A DNA stretch of 64,000 nt from Selenomonadaceae bacterium (GTDB lineage: Bacteria > Bacillota > Negativicutes > Selenomonadales > Selenomonadaceae), in the NCBI GenBank assembly GCA_017614505.1, contig JAGABT010000013.1, positions 1-64,000 on the forward strand, read 5' to 3'. This document shows, piece after piece, positions 36,640 through 45,318 of this stretch; the first letter of the stretch is position 1; the number at the start of each line of letters is the position of its first letter. The notes beneath the pieces are model-generated. The model saw nothing but the letters and a program-made list of their open reading frames with translations, searched no databases and had not been told where the DNA came from. The position numbers and the translations under genes were made by a program.

Positions 36640-37389
36640 TCACTTTTGCAAAACATGTTTAACGATTCGGTAGCCGACTTCATACAGCAAAATTATCGGC
36701 ACTGCCAGCGAAATCTGGCTGATAACGTCCGGCGGCGTGATTAACGCGCCAATGACGAACGACGCGAAAAAAATTATGTGCCGGTACTTGCCGAGAAAGT
36801 CGCTGGTTAGCATTCCCAGTTGCGCGAGGACGATAACTACCAGCGGCAGTTCAAAGACGAAGCCGAATGGCAGCATGAACGTCAGCACGAAGTCGAGGTA
36901 TTTCTGGAACGAAAACAGCGATTCGAGCTCCGGCGTGTTGAAGCCCATGAAGAATTTCAGCGCGATTGGCAGAATCAGGAAGAACGCGAATGCCAGCCCT
37001 GCGAAAAATAAAATCACCGACGCCGGTACCAAAATTCCGAGTACGGAGCGTTCAGATTTCGTAAGTGCGGGCAGCAGGAACTGCCAGACGTGAAAAAAAA
37101 TCACCGGCAGGGCGATTAGAAACCCTGCAACGATGTCGATTTTAAGATACGCGAAAAACGCCTCGCCTGGCTGCATGAAGTACAGCTTGCCGACCGGCGC
37201 CGTTAAAAATTTTGTAATTTCGTCCAGAAAAAAGTACGAAACGCAGCTTCCCGCCACTATCGACAGCAGAGATTTTATGATTCGCGCGCGCAGTTCCGTC
37301 AGATGTTCCGTCAGTGACATTGAGCCATCGTCCAGCGGTTCTTCCTGCATTTCGTCAGGCGGATTTAATTTTTCAGTGGGCTCAGTCAT
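36640..37389 (-). CDS. tatC: Sec-independent translocase subunit TatC
   Basis: 249-aa inner-membrane protein with six TM segments; recognises twin-arginine signal peptides. HLTELRARIIKSL near the N-terminus, FAYLKIDIVAGF, the FELPLVVIVLAQLG block and ITPPDVISQ are characteristic. It overlaps tatA by ATGA, forming a minimal TatAC system. Confidence 0.95.
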   Translation of the reverse strand: MTEPTEKLNPPDEMQEEPLDDGSMSLTEHLTELRARIIKSLLSIVAGSCVSYFFLDEITKFLTAPVGKLYFMQPGEAFFAYLKIDIVAGFLIALPVIFFHVWQFLLPALTKSERSVLGILVPASVILFFAGLAFAFFLILPIALKFFMGFNTPELESLFSFQKYLDFVLTFMLPFGFVFELPLVVIVLAQLGMLTSDFLGKYRHIIFFASFVIGALITPPDVISQISLAVPIILLYEVGYRIVKHVLQK

Positions 37390-37565
37390 TTTTTATCTGT
37401 CTTATCCGTAACGTCAACGGTTTTTTCGTCGTCAGCGTTTGCCTGCTTGAACTCCTTGATACTCTGTCCGAGGGCTTTACCGACGCCTGGAAGTTTGCCT
37501 GGACCGAAAACCACCAATCCAATTATCAGAATCAAAACGAGTTCGGGAACGCCGATACCAAACAT
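37386..37565 (-). CDS. tatA: Twin-arginine translocase subunit TatA
   Basis: 59 aa: one TM helix (PELVLILIIGLVVFG), the FGPGKLPGVGKALG hinge and amphipathic helix, and an acidic tail. ATG at 37565 has AAAGGAG about 7 nt upstream. It forms the Tat protein-conducting pore with TatC. Confidence 0.94.
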   Translation of the reverse strand: MFGIGVPELVLILIIGLVVFGPGKLPGVGKALGQSIKEFKQANADDEKTVDVTDKTDKK

Positions 37566-37622
37566 AATACCGCTCCTTTCAAAATTTTTGCTAATTATAT
37601 CACAAATTCCGCGCATGGCAAT

Positions 37623-37647
37623 AAAAAATCCCCGCCGTGCGACAGGG
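37623..37647 (-). terminator. Terminator after the 37674 gene
   Basis: Minus strand CCCTGTC, loop GCAC, GGCGGGG, A, T6. Seven pairs including two G-U. Confidence 0.75.
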
Positions 37648-37673
37648 AATGAAAAAATTTTCGCGCTGAAACT

Positions 37674-38381
37674 TTACGCGTTGAGGTTGCCGAAATTGTC
37701 AAAGCGGTGCATGAGTTCCTGATAAGTTTTCTGCGTAATGTCGGGCATGTCGTTCATACCAGTCGCGTCCGTCCAGGTTGCGCCAGCCTGCTTGAAACCT
37801 TCCTCGACAGCCGCGCGCATCGTAGCGAGTTTTTCGGGGTCGTTACCGGCGATAGCGGTCGCAAGGTCGAAAATTCTGCTGGAAACAGCGTCGACAGACC
37901 ACGCGCCGCCTTCATCCACAGCCTTAGCGGCGTCCTCGGCGTTGGTTGCAACTTCCGGCAGGGCGAAACGCGCCGCGTCAATTCTCGTGCCGCCAAAATT
38001 CAAAATCCCTGTGCCGCTGTCAAGCCAGCCCTTCAGCTTATCGTTCGACGCGCTCATAGCCTGAATCATCAAGTTCAAGAACGTCTGTTCATTGGCTTCA
38101 GATTCCTGCTGGAGCTGGTCAATCGCACTGGCGGAAAGTCCCTTGCCCTTAACCGCGCTGTCGTCAATTTCAGCCATAAATTCCTGCTGCGCCGCGTGAG
38201 CCTGCCGCGCTTCAAATGAAATATCCAGCGCAAATGCGGCAGTGAACGTCGAGTTTTCGTTTTGAAACTGCGCGACGGTTTCTGTGTGCGACGCGTAGGC
38301 AAAGCGGGCGGCATTTTTGTTTTTGGCGGTTACCTGCTCGAAATTCTGAGTTATGACGTTGGAAATCGTGCTTACATCCAT
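37674..38381 (-). CDS. Conserved-looking protein of unknown function (235 aa)
   Basis: Not recognised. No signal peptide or TM helix. The N-terminus starts MDVSTISNVITQNFEQ; the middle is glutamine/alanine-rich and helical; the C-terminus (LATAIAGNDPEKLATMRAAV, then EEGFKQAG, TWTDATG, ITQKTYQELMHRFD) looks like a small helical domain I have seen in uncharacterised Firmicute proteins, but I cannot name it firmly. AAGGGGG precedes the ATG. It lies 16 nt after the 114-aa unknown and probably shares its operon. Confidence 0.75.
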   Translation of the reverse strand: MDVSTISNVITQNFEQVTAKNKNAARFAYASHTETVAQFQNENSTFTAAFALDISFEARQAHAAQQEFMAEIDDSAVKGKGLSASAIDQLQQESEANEQTFLNLMIQAMSASNDKLKGWLDSGTGILNFGGTRIDAARFALPEVATNAEDAAKAVDEGGAWSVDAVSSRIFDLATAIAGNDPEKLATMRAAVEEGFKQAGATWTDATGMNDMPDITQKTYQELMHRFDNFGNLNA

Positions 38382-38397
38382 GTTAAAAGCCCCCTTG

Positions 38398-38742
38398 TTA
38401 AAGCATGAGCAGTTCCAGTAAATTGAATCGCTGCTCGAATTTTATCTGCGGCGAACCGTCCGGCTTGGGCGGCGCGCTGAAATCCGGCGTAGGGACGAGG
38501 TGCGGCTTGATTTTCGTCTGGCTGACTATATCGCCGTCTTCGTAGGTCGTTATCTGAATCGAACCGTCTGGCTTGAATCTTTTGACGGTAGAAATCTGCG
38601 TCGGGTCTCCGCCTGTTGCTCGCGCGATAGTTTTCCTGAGCAGTCTGGCGTATTCAGAATCAGCGCCGGCAGTTTTGCTGGCGATAACTTTTTTGCCGGT
38701 CGAAATTAAATCTGCGCCTGCGCCGACGTTTTGCGCGTACAT
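38398..38742 (-). CDS. Hypothetical protein (114 aa)
   Basis: Not recognised. Soluble, basic N-terminal half with a possible helix (SEYARLLRKTIARATGG), then a beta-rich stretch (RFKPDGSIQITTYEDGD) and a proline-rich linker; ends in LLELLML. AAAGGAGG lies upstream of the ATG. Divergent from the pilin gene and first of a two-gene unit with the 37674 gene. Confidence 0.7.
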   Translation of the reverse strand: MYAQNVGAGADLISTGKKVIASKTAGADSEYARLLRKTIARATGGDPTQISTVKRFKPDGSIQITTYEDGDIVSQTKIKPHLVPTPDFSAPPKPDGSPQIKFEQRFNLLELLML

Positions 38743-38782
38743 AACCGTTCGCCTCCTTTTAACAGTTTTATCGTCATTTCCA

Positions 38783-38811
38783 TTGAACGCCTTAAAATTT
38801 TCTGCTATAAT
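38783..38811 (+). promoter_or_regulatory. Sigma-70 promoter of the pilin-like gene
   Basis: TTGAAC, 17-nt spacer, TATAAT, 30 nt before the ATG. A near-consensus match. Confidence 0.8.
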
Positions 38812-38841
38812 TCCTGCGTAAATTTTTTTGGAGGGATTTTG

Positions 38842-39252
38842 ATGAACCAGAAAGGTTTCGCCACGCTCGAAGTCATTTTAATGGTCGTTGTCATTGGCAT
38901 TCTTGCAACAATCGCAGTGCCGCGCTTTGAACGAATTACCGCTCAGACAAATACGGCGAAAGTTGTTTCCGACCTAGCTGCTATTAATTCTGCTGCCGCC
39001 GTTTATCAAATGGAAAAAAACGATAAACCGACATACGCGAATTTGGAAAATTATCTTGAAAACGGATTGCCAAAAGCGCCGTCGGGTAAAATTTTCATCG
39101 AAGGCAAGCTTGAAGAAATAGGCTCCAGCGATTCTTACGGCATCGATAGTAGCGGACACGCTATTTTCGGCGGAAAAACGGCGGATAAATTTACTTCGTC
39201 AACAAGCGGCAGCAGTAGCGGAAGTGGAACTGGAACTGGCGGTAACGGATGA
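38842..39252 (+). CDS. Type IV pilin-like / pseudopilin protein
   Basis: 136 aa. Class III leader MNQKG-FATLE with the prepilin peptidase site and Glu5, followed by the hydrophobic helix VILMVVVIGILATIAVP. The body resembles GspG-like pseudopilins; the C-terminus is Ser/Gly/Thr-rich (SGSSSGSGTGTGGNG). ATG at 38842 has GGAGGG 7 nt upstream. No prepilin peptidase, ATPase or platform gene is adjacent, so it depends on machinery encoded elsewhere. It is monocistronic, with its own promoter and terminator. Confidence 0.88.
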   Translation: MNQKGFATLEVILMVVVIGILATIAVPRFERITAQTNTAKVVSDLAAINSAAAVYQMEKNDKPTYANLENYLENGLPKAPSGKIFIEGKLEEIGSSDSYGIDSSGHAIFGGKTADKFTSSTSGSSSGSGTGTGGNG

Positions 39253-39282
39253 TTGTTCATCAACACGGCGAAAATTTTTAGC

Positions 39283-39313
39283 GACTGAGCGAACAACTCG
39301 GTCTTATTTTTTT
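39283..39313 (+). terminator. Terminator after the pilin-like gene
   Basis: GACTGAG, 7-nt loop, CTCGGTC (one G-T pair), then a T-rich tract. Confidence 0.8.
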
Positions 39314-39324
39314 GCGTGCGGTTA

Positions 39325-39353
39325 TCGACGCTGAAAGTTATTGGTGTTATAAT
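39325..39353 (+). promoter_or_regulatory. Promoter of the lipid A operon
   Basis: TCGACG, 17-nt spacer, TATAAT with an upstream TG (extended -10), about 33 nt before the lpxC TTG. Confidence 0.75.
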
Positions 39354-39386
39354 GGTTGAGAAATTTTTTGGAAAGGAGGCGGGGAT

Positions 39387-40226
39387 TTGCAGAAGCAAAT
39401 AACTTTGCGAAAATCGGTCGGCGTGAGCGGCGTTGGATTGCATTCCGGCGCGGAGGTTCAGCTGAGTTTAAATCCCAGCGCGACTGACAGCGGAATAATT
39501 TTTGTGAGGAAAGATTTATCTGGCGCGCCGAAAATTCATGCGACGGCTGAAAATGTGACTTCGACAATCCGCGCGACAACTTTGGAGGAAGGCGGCGCGA
39601 AGGTTTTCACCGTGGAACATTTGATGAGCGCGCTCAACGCCTGCGGAATTGATAACTGCGTGGTCGAAATGGACGCGGAGGAGCCGCCGGTACTTGACGG
39701 AAATTCGATTGGATTTTTCGAGCTGATAAAATCCGCCGGAACCGTTGAGCAGGACGCTGAACGCCGCGAAATTCGCCTTGACAAAGTTTACCGCGTCGAT
39801 TCTGACGACGGCAAAAAATTTATCGTGGCGCTGCCCTATGACGGTTTTCGCGTCAGTTTCACTTCGATTAATCCGCACCCGCTGATTGGCATTCAGTACG
39901 AAGATTTTGAAGTCACCGAGGAAATTTACCGCGCGGAAATTGCGCCTGCGCGAACTATCGCCTACGAAAAGGAAATTGCGGCGCTCCACGCAATGGGTCT
40001 GGGACGCGGCGGCACTCTTGAAAACGTTATCGTCTACAACGACAGCGGCTGGCTGAATGAACTTCGCTACCCCGACGAACTCGTCCGGCACAAAATCCTG
40101 GACGTTATCGGCGATTTGCGGCTGGCGGGTTTCGTGAAGTGCCACATTATCGCGGCGGCGTCTGGTCACGCACTAAATACCGCGCTCGCCAAAAAAATTT
40201 ACGCGGATTTTCGCGAAAAAATTTAA
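39387..40226 (+). CDS. lpxC: UDP-3-O-acyl-N-acetylglucosamine deacetylase
   Basis: Zinc enzyme of the first committed lipid A step. 279 aa. Zinc ligands are in TVEHLMSAL and VRHKILDVIGD, and the N-terminal SGVGLHSG is present. TTG start with AAAGGAGG 7 nt upstream. It is first of the lpx operon, preceded by a promoter. Its presence argues for an outer membrane with LPS. Confidence 0.96.
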   Translation: MQKQITLRKSVGVSGVGLHSGAEVQLSLNPSATDSGIIFVRKDLSGAPKIHATAENVTSTIRATTLEEGGAKVFTVEHLMSALNACGIDNCVVEMDAEEPPVLDGNSIGFFELIKSAGTVEQDAERREIRLDKVYRVDSDDGKKFIVALPYDGFRVSFTSINPHPLIGIQYEDFEVTEEIYRAEIAPARTIAYEKEIAALHAMGLGRGGTLENVIVYNDSGWLNELRYPDELVRHKILDVIGDLRLAGFVKCHIIAAASGHALNTALAKKIYADFREKI

Positions 40227-40275
40227 TCTGCGCCTAACAAAACTCTAATTCCAATTTCAGACAGGAGAGATATAA

Positions 40276-40737
40276 ATGGTACTCGACATTGAAGAAATTA
40301 TGAAAATCCTTCCGCACCGCCCGCCAATGCTGCTCGTGGACAGAATTTTGGAAATCGACCCGTTCAAATCGGCGACCGGCTTGAAAAATATCACGATGAA
40401 CGAGCCGCAGTTCGTCGGACATTTTCCAGGTCATCCAATCATGCCTGGCGTTTTGCAGCTGGAAGCGATGGCGCAGGTTGGCGGCGTGGCAATGCTGTAC
40501 CCTGAGGAACACCGTGGAAAAATCGCGCTGTTCGGCGGAATGGACAACATAAGATTCAAGCGCCCAATCGTTCCTGGCGATACGCTCATAACCCGCGCGG
40601 AAATTGTGAAGGTTCGCGGCGTATTCGGCGTACTGCACGCGGACGGCTACGTCGATGACAAGCTGGTTTCTTCCGCAGATTTTAAATTCGCGCTGAAGAC
40701 CAACGAAGAGCTTTTTAGCCTGACGAACAAAGATTGA
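40276..40737 (+). CDS. fabZ: 3-hydroxyacyl-ACP dehydratase FabZ
   Basis: 153 aa hot-dog-fold enzyme that dehydrates 3-hydroxyacyl-ACP. The catalytic His and Glu are in HFPGHPIMPGVLQLEAMAQ. It stands between lpxC and lpxA, where it competes with LpxA for hydroxyacyl-ACP, a common arrangement. AGGAGAG precedes the ATG. Confidence 0.96.
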   Translation: MVLDIEEIMKILPHRPPMLLVDRILEIDPFKSATGLKNITMNEPQFVGHFPGHPIMPGVLQLEAMAQVGGVAMLYPEEHRGKIALFGGMDNIRFKRPIVPGDTLITRAEIVKVRGVFGVLHADGYVDDKLVSSADFKFALKTNEELFSLTNKD

Positions 40738-40755
40738 GGCAGGAGCTGGAGAAAT

Positions 40756-41574
40756 ATGGTAAAGCTGGAAAATATTGGCGAGGGCTCTAGCGTCCACGAA
40801 AGTGCGGTGGTTTCGCCAAGCGCGAAAATCGGGCGCAACGTCATTATCGGTCCAAACACGGTGATTGGCGACGAAGTTGAAATTGGCGACGGCTCGAATA
40901 TCGGTCCCAACGCGGTTGTTGCGAAGTGGACGACGATTGGCAAAGAATGCAGGATTTTTCAATTTGCGTCGGTGGGCGAAATTCCGCAGGACTTGAAATT
41001 CAAGGGCGAGCGCAGTTATACTTTTATCGGCGACAGGACGGTTATTCGCGAAGGCGCCACGATTCACCGCGCGACCGGCGAAGATAACGAAACGCGCGTC
41101 GGCAGTGACTGCCTTTTAATGGCGTATATTCACGTGGCGCACAACTGCACGCTGGGGAACCATGTTATCATGTCGAATCTGGCGAGCTGCGCGGGTCACG
41201 CGACGGTTGAGGACAGAGTTGTTATCGGCGGCATGGCGGGCGTTCACCAGTTCGTTAAAATCGGACGCAACGCTATGGTCGGCGGTATGAGCAAGCTGGT
41301 GCAGGACGTTGTACCTTACACGATTGTTGACGGGCACCCCGCGAAAGTTGTCGGTCTGAACAACGTCGGAATTTCGCGCGCCGGTATTCCGCTGGAGTCG
41401 CGCAGGCTTATCAAGAAAGCTTACAAAATTTTGTACCGTTCGGGCTTGAGTCTGGCGGAGGCTATCGCGGTTATCGAGCAGGAAGTTGATTCGTGCGAGG
41501 AAGTCGAACATTTTCTGAGATTTTTGCGCAATGCTGAGCGCGGGATTTGCCGTGAGCGGCGCGACGTAGAATAA
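40756..41574 (+). CDS. lpxA: UDP-N-acetylglucosamine acyltransferase
   Basis: 272 aa, left-handed beta-helix of hexapeptide repeats (VIIGPNTVIGDEVEIGDG) with the catalytic His region YIHVAHNCTLGN and the Arg-rich helical C-terminus. Adds a 3-hydroxyacyl chain from ACP to UDP-GlcNAc. 18 nt after fabZ. Confidence 0.96.
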   Translation: MVKLENIGEGSSVHESAVVSPSAKIGRNVIIGPNTVIGDEVEIGDGSNIGPNAVVAKWTTIGKECRIFQFASVGEIPQDLKFKGERSYTFIGDRTVIREGATIHRATGEDNETRVGSDCLLMAYIHVAHNCTLGNHVIMSNLASCAGHATVEDRVVIGGMAGVHQFVKIGRNAMVGGMSKLVQDVVPYTIVDGHPAKVVGLNNVGISRAGIPLESRRLIKKAYKILYRSGLSLAEAIAVIEQEVDSCEEVEHFLRFLRNAERGICRERRDVE

Positions 41575-41592
41575 ATTTATGGAGGTTGTGAA

Positions 41593-42396
41593 ATGGAAAA
41601 ATTGGGACTCCTGGCGGGCGCAGGGAAACTGCCCGTCGAGTGCGCAAGGGCAGCGCGCCAGATCGGCTACGAAGTTTACGCGATTGGGCTTCTGCCGGAA
41701 ACAGATTCGCAGCTGGCGGAAATTGCCACGGACTACAAAGCAATAAGCGTTGCGCAGCTCGACGCGATTTTGAGCTATCTCAAGGAAAATGGCGTCACGC
41801 GCGTCACGATGCTAGGCAAAGTCACGAAGGAACTGCTGTTCAACGGCGCCGTTAAACCCGATGCGCGAATGCTCCAGCTGATTATGTCCCTGCCCGACCG
41901 CAGCGACGATACGATTATGATGGCGTTCGTCCGCGAACTGGCGATGAATGGATTTCAGGCGTTCGACCAGACGGCGCTGATTCGCAAACTCATTCCACGG
42001 CGCGGCACTATCACCGAGCGCGAACCTTCCGCCGCCGAGCGTCAGGATATGGAATACGGTTTCATGATAGCCAAGGAACTCGGTCGCCTTGACATTGGGC
42101 AGACGGTTGTTGTGAAAAATCGCGCTGTCATGGCGATGGAAGCTATCGAAGGAACGGATGCCTGCATTTTGCGCGGCGGAAAACTCGCTAACGGCGGCGC
42201 GGTTGTTACCAAAGTCTCCAAGCCGAAGCAGGATAATCGTTTCGACGTGCCGACCGTCGGCAAAAGAACCGTCGAAGTCATGGCGGAAGTCGGCGCAACG
42301 GCGCTGGCTATCGAGGCGGATAAAACACTGCTCGTCGACCGCGCGGCGACCGTTGCCTTCGCCAACGAAAAGGGTATTGCAATTATTGTCATGTAA
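41593..42396 (+). CDS. lpxI: UDP-2,3-diacylglucosamine pyrophosphatase LpxI
   Basis: 267 aa of the LpxI (DUF1009) family, which hydrolyses UDP-2,3-diacylglucosamine to lipid X in place of LpxH. Typical blocks: GLLAGAGKLPVECA, RRGTITEREPS, GQTVVVKNRAVMAMEAIEGTD and GATALAIEADKTLL. GGAGG lies 7 nt before the ATG. Its place between lpxA and lpxB fits. Confidence 0.93.
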   Translation: MEKLGLLAGAGKLPVECARAARQIGYEVYAIGLLPETDSQLAEIATDYKAISVAQLDAILSYLKENGVTRVTMLGKVTKELLFNGAVKPDARMLQLIMSLPDRSDDTIMMAFVRELAMNGFQAFDQTALIRKLIPRRGTITEREPSAAERQDMEYGFMIAKELGRLDIGQTVVVKNRAVMAMEAIEGTDACILRGGKLANGGAVVTKVSKPKQDNRFDVPTVGKRTVEVMAEVGATALAIEADKTLLVDRAATVAFANEKGIAIIVM

Positions 42397-42402
42397 ATCG
42401 TT

Positions 42403-43542
42403 ATGAAAATTATGCTGTCAGCGGGCGAGGCGTCCGGCGACGTACACGGCGCGAGTCTGGCGCATGAGCTGAAAAATCTGGCGCCTGACGTCGAACTTTT
42501 CGGAATGGGCGGCGATTTAATGCAGGCGGCGGGCGTGAAAATTTTCCGCAACTACAAGGACTACAATGTCATGGGCGTCGTCGAAGTCGTCAAAAATCTG
42601 CGCCGCATTTTCAGACTGCTGGACGATTTGACGGAGCTTGCCCGCGTCGAAAGACCGGATTTGCTCGTACTGATTGACTACCCAGATTTTAACTGGCGGC
42701 TGGCTAAGCGCGTCAAGGAATTTGGCGTAAAAATTTTATCGTACATACCGCCGAGCGCATGGGCGTGGCGAAAGGGGCGGGCGGCGGACTGCGCGAAAAT
42801 CGCTGATGAGTTCGTAGCAATTTTCCCATTTGAACTGCCGGTCTACGAACAGGCGGGCGCGAAAATTTCATTCCTCGGCAACCCGCTGGTCGATACCGTC
42901 AAGCCGTCGCTGTCAAAATCCGGCGCGCAAAAATTCTTCGGCGTCGCAGAATCCGAACACGTAGTACTTTTAATGCCAGGCAGCCGCCGACAGGAAATCA
43001 AACTGATACTGCCGGAAATGCTGGCGGCGGCGAAAATTTTATCCGCTACGAAACCCGCGCGATTTTTCCTGCCGCTGGCGGATAACGTCGACGAAGCGGA
43101 AATATCTCGGCAAGTTCAATCGTCAGGCGTCGAAGTCACTCTCACCAGAAAATTCCGCTACGATTTAATGACGCTGGCGGACGCGGCTATGGCAACCTCC
43201 GGCACGGTCGTCATGGAGGCGGCGCTCATGAATCTGCCGTGCGTCGTGCTCTACAAAATGGCGCGGCTGAACTATTTCATTGGCAGAATGCTCGTCGACA
43301 TTGAAAATTTCAGCCTGCCGAATATTTTAATGGGAAAAAAAATCCAGCCGGAACTCCTGCAGGACGAAGTTCAGGCTGATAAAATCGCCGCCGAAATTTC
43401 TAAGCTCTACCGTGGCGAAACTCACCGCGAAAAAGTTGTGGCGGATTTGAAAATTTCCTGCGCGAAACTCGGCAAGCCTGGCGCGGCTAAACGCGTCGCT
43501 CAAAAAATTTTGGAAGTTGCTGGCTATGAAAAATTATCGTAG
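42403..43542 (+). CDS. lpxB: Lipid A disaccharide synthase
   Basis: 379-aa GT19 glycosyltransferase joining lipid X and UDP-diacylglucosamine. SAGEASGDVHGASL at the N-terminus, YIPPSAWAWRKGRA, LMPGSRRQEI and TSGTVVMEAAL are family hallmarks. It follows lpxI by 6 nt without a clear ribosome-binding site, suggesting coupling, and overlaps the ABC transporter gene by 17 nt. Confidence 0.96.
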   Translation: MKIMLSAGEASGDVHGASLAHELKNLAPDVELFGMGGDLMQAAGVKIFRNYKDYNVMGVVEVVKNLRRIFRLLDDLTELARVERPDLLVLIDYPDFNWRLAKRVKEFGVKILSYIPPSAWAWRKGRAADCAKIADEFVAIFPFELPVYEQAGAKISFLGNPLVDTVKPSLSKSGAQKFFGVAESEHVVLLMPGSRRQEIKLILPEMLAAAKILSATKPARFFLPLADNVDEAEISRQVQSSGVEVTLTRKFRYDLMTLADAAMATSGTVVMEAALMNLPCVVLYKMARLNYFIGRMLVDIENFSLPNILMGKKIQPELLQDEVQADKIAAEISKLYRGETHREKVVADLKISCAKLGKPGAAKRVAQKILEVAGYEKLS

Positions 43543-45250
43543 ACTTTTAGCGTATATCAGACCCTACCTCGGACGGCTGGGACTGGCAATTCTCTGCATA
43601 ATCATAGCGTCGGGCGCGAATCTGTACCTGCCGTGGATTATCAAGGACATGATTGACAAGGTGCTCGCCGAACGCGATATGGCAATGCTCAACATAATTT
43701 CGGTGAGCATCGTCGTAGTTTTCGCCGTGCGCGGATTTTTCTATTACTGGCAGTCATACCTCGTTTCGTACATAGGGCAGCGCGTGGTTGTCGACGTGCG
43801 GGAAGTCATGTTCCGCAAGTTCCAGCGAATGCCAATGGCGTACTTCGACAAACACCAGACCGGCGAAACAATGAGCTACGTGACGAATGACGTTGGCACG
43901 ATACAGGCGGCGCTGGTCGACAATCTGATAGAATTTTTCACCGAAGCGGCGATACTCATCGGCTCAATCGTGCTAATGCTGTACATCGACTGGAAACTGA
44001 CGCTGCTGACGCTGATAACCGTGCCAATGGTCGGCTACGCAATGAAAATTTTCGGGCGGAAAATCAAGCGCGCCGGAACGCTGATACAGGAGCGAATAGC
44101 GGGCATAACGGCTATGCTGCAGGAAAGCATTTCGTCAATCCGCGTGGTAAAATCGTTCGCGCGCGAAGACTACGAAATAAAAAGATTCCACGCGGAAAAT
44201 ATGCTGAACTTCCAGGCAGTCATGAAAAACGTGCAGCTCACCAGTTTGCTGACGCCGACGGTAGAATTTCTGGCGGCGCTGGCGGTAACGCTAATCGTGT
44301 GGTTCGGCGGCTATGAAGTTGTCAACGGGATAATGTCAGCCGGTTCGCTGGTCGCTTTTTTAACCTACGCGGTGAATCTGGCAAATCCGGTTAAGAGACT
44401 TTCGCGAATCTACGGCAGAATGCAGCAGGCAATGGCGGCGATTGACAGGATTTTTTCCGTGCTGGACATGGAAGAAACCGTGAACGATAAGCCGGACGCA
44501 GTTCCACTGCCTAAAATTACCGGCAGGGTCAGCGTGGAGGGCGTAACTTTTTCCTATGACGATAAGCACAACGCGCTGGAAGATGTCAGCTTTGAAGTTC
44601 AGCCTGGGCAGATGATAGCCTTCGTCGGTCCCAGCGGCGCCGGTAAATCAACCATCGCCAATCTCATTCCGCGCTTCTACGACGTGCAGGCTGGCGCGAT
44701 TAAAATTGACGGCTACGACGTTCGCGATGTGACGCTTAATTCTCTGCGCGAGCAGATCGGTATCGTTCCGCAGGAGACTTTGCTTTTCAGCACGACGGTC
44801 ATGGAGAATATCCGCTACGGTCGGCTTGACGCCACGGACGAGGAAGTTATAGCGGCGGCGGTTGCGGCGAACGCTGATAAATTCATTCGCGAACTGCCGG
44901 AAGGGTACCAGACGCATATTGGCGAGCGCGGCTTGAACCTTAGTGGCGGACAGCGCCAGCGCATGGCTATCGCGCGGGCTATGCTGAAAAATCCGCAGAT
45001 TCTGATTCTGGACGAGGCAACCAGCGCGCTCGATACTGAAAGCGAAAAAATTGTTCAGGCGGCGCTTGATGAACTCATGGTCGGGCGCACGAGCTTTGTT
45101 ATCGCTCACCGGCTGAGTACGATTTTCGGCGCGGATCAGATTTTCGTTATCGACAAGGGAAGAATCTGCGAACACGGCACGCACAAAGAACTTCTGGAAC
45201 TCGGCGGGCTGTACAGCAATTTGTACCACATTCAGTTCAGCAAAATTTAA
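43526..45250 (+). CDS. msbA: Lipid A flippase-type ABC exporter (MsbA-like)
   Basis: 574 aa, six TM helices fused to an ATPase. Walker A GPSGAGKST, signature LSGGQRQRMAIARAM, Walker B ILILDEATSALD and switch His in IAHRLST. At the end of the lpx operon it most likely flips lipid A across the inner membrane (context inference; sequence alone says ABC exporter). ATG at 43526 is chosen over an in-frame TTG three codons earlier. Confidence 0.9.
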   Translation: MKNYRRLLAYIRPYLGRLGLAILCIIIASGANLYLPWIIKDMIDKVLAERDMAMLNIISVSIVVVFAVRGFFYYWQSYLVSYIGQRVVVDVREVMFRKFQRMPMAYFDKHQTGETMSYVTNDVGTIQAALVDNLIEFFTEAAILIGSIVLMLYIDWKLTLLTLITVPMVGYAMKIFGRKIKRAGTLIQERIAGITAMLQESISSIRVVKSFAREDYEIKRFHAENMLNFQAVMKNVQLTSLLTPTVEFLAALAVTLIVWFGGYEVVNGIMSAGSLVAFLTYAVNLANPVKRLSRIYGRMQQAMAAIDRIFSVLDMEETVNDKPDAVPLPKITGRVSVEGVTFSYDDKHNALEDVSFEVQPGQMIAFVGPSGAGKSTIANLIPRFYDVQAGAIKIDGYDVRDVTLNSLREQIGIVPQETLLFSTTVMENIRYGRLDATDEEVIAAAVAANADKFIRELPEGYQTHIGERGLNLSGGQRQRMAIARAMLKNPQILILDEATSALDTESEKIVQAALDELMVGRTSFVIAHRLSTIFGADQIFVIDKGRICEHGTHKELLELGGLYSNLYHIQFSKI

Positions 45251-45318
45251 CGAATTTCTAATGCGGCGTTAAGATTTGAACGATATAATTAAAAAAAAAT
45301 TTTTGGGAGGTAACAGCC

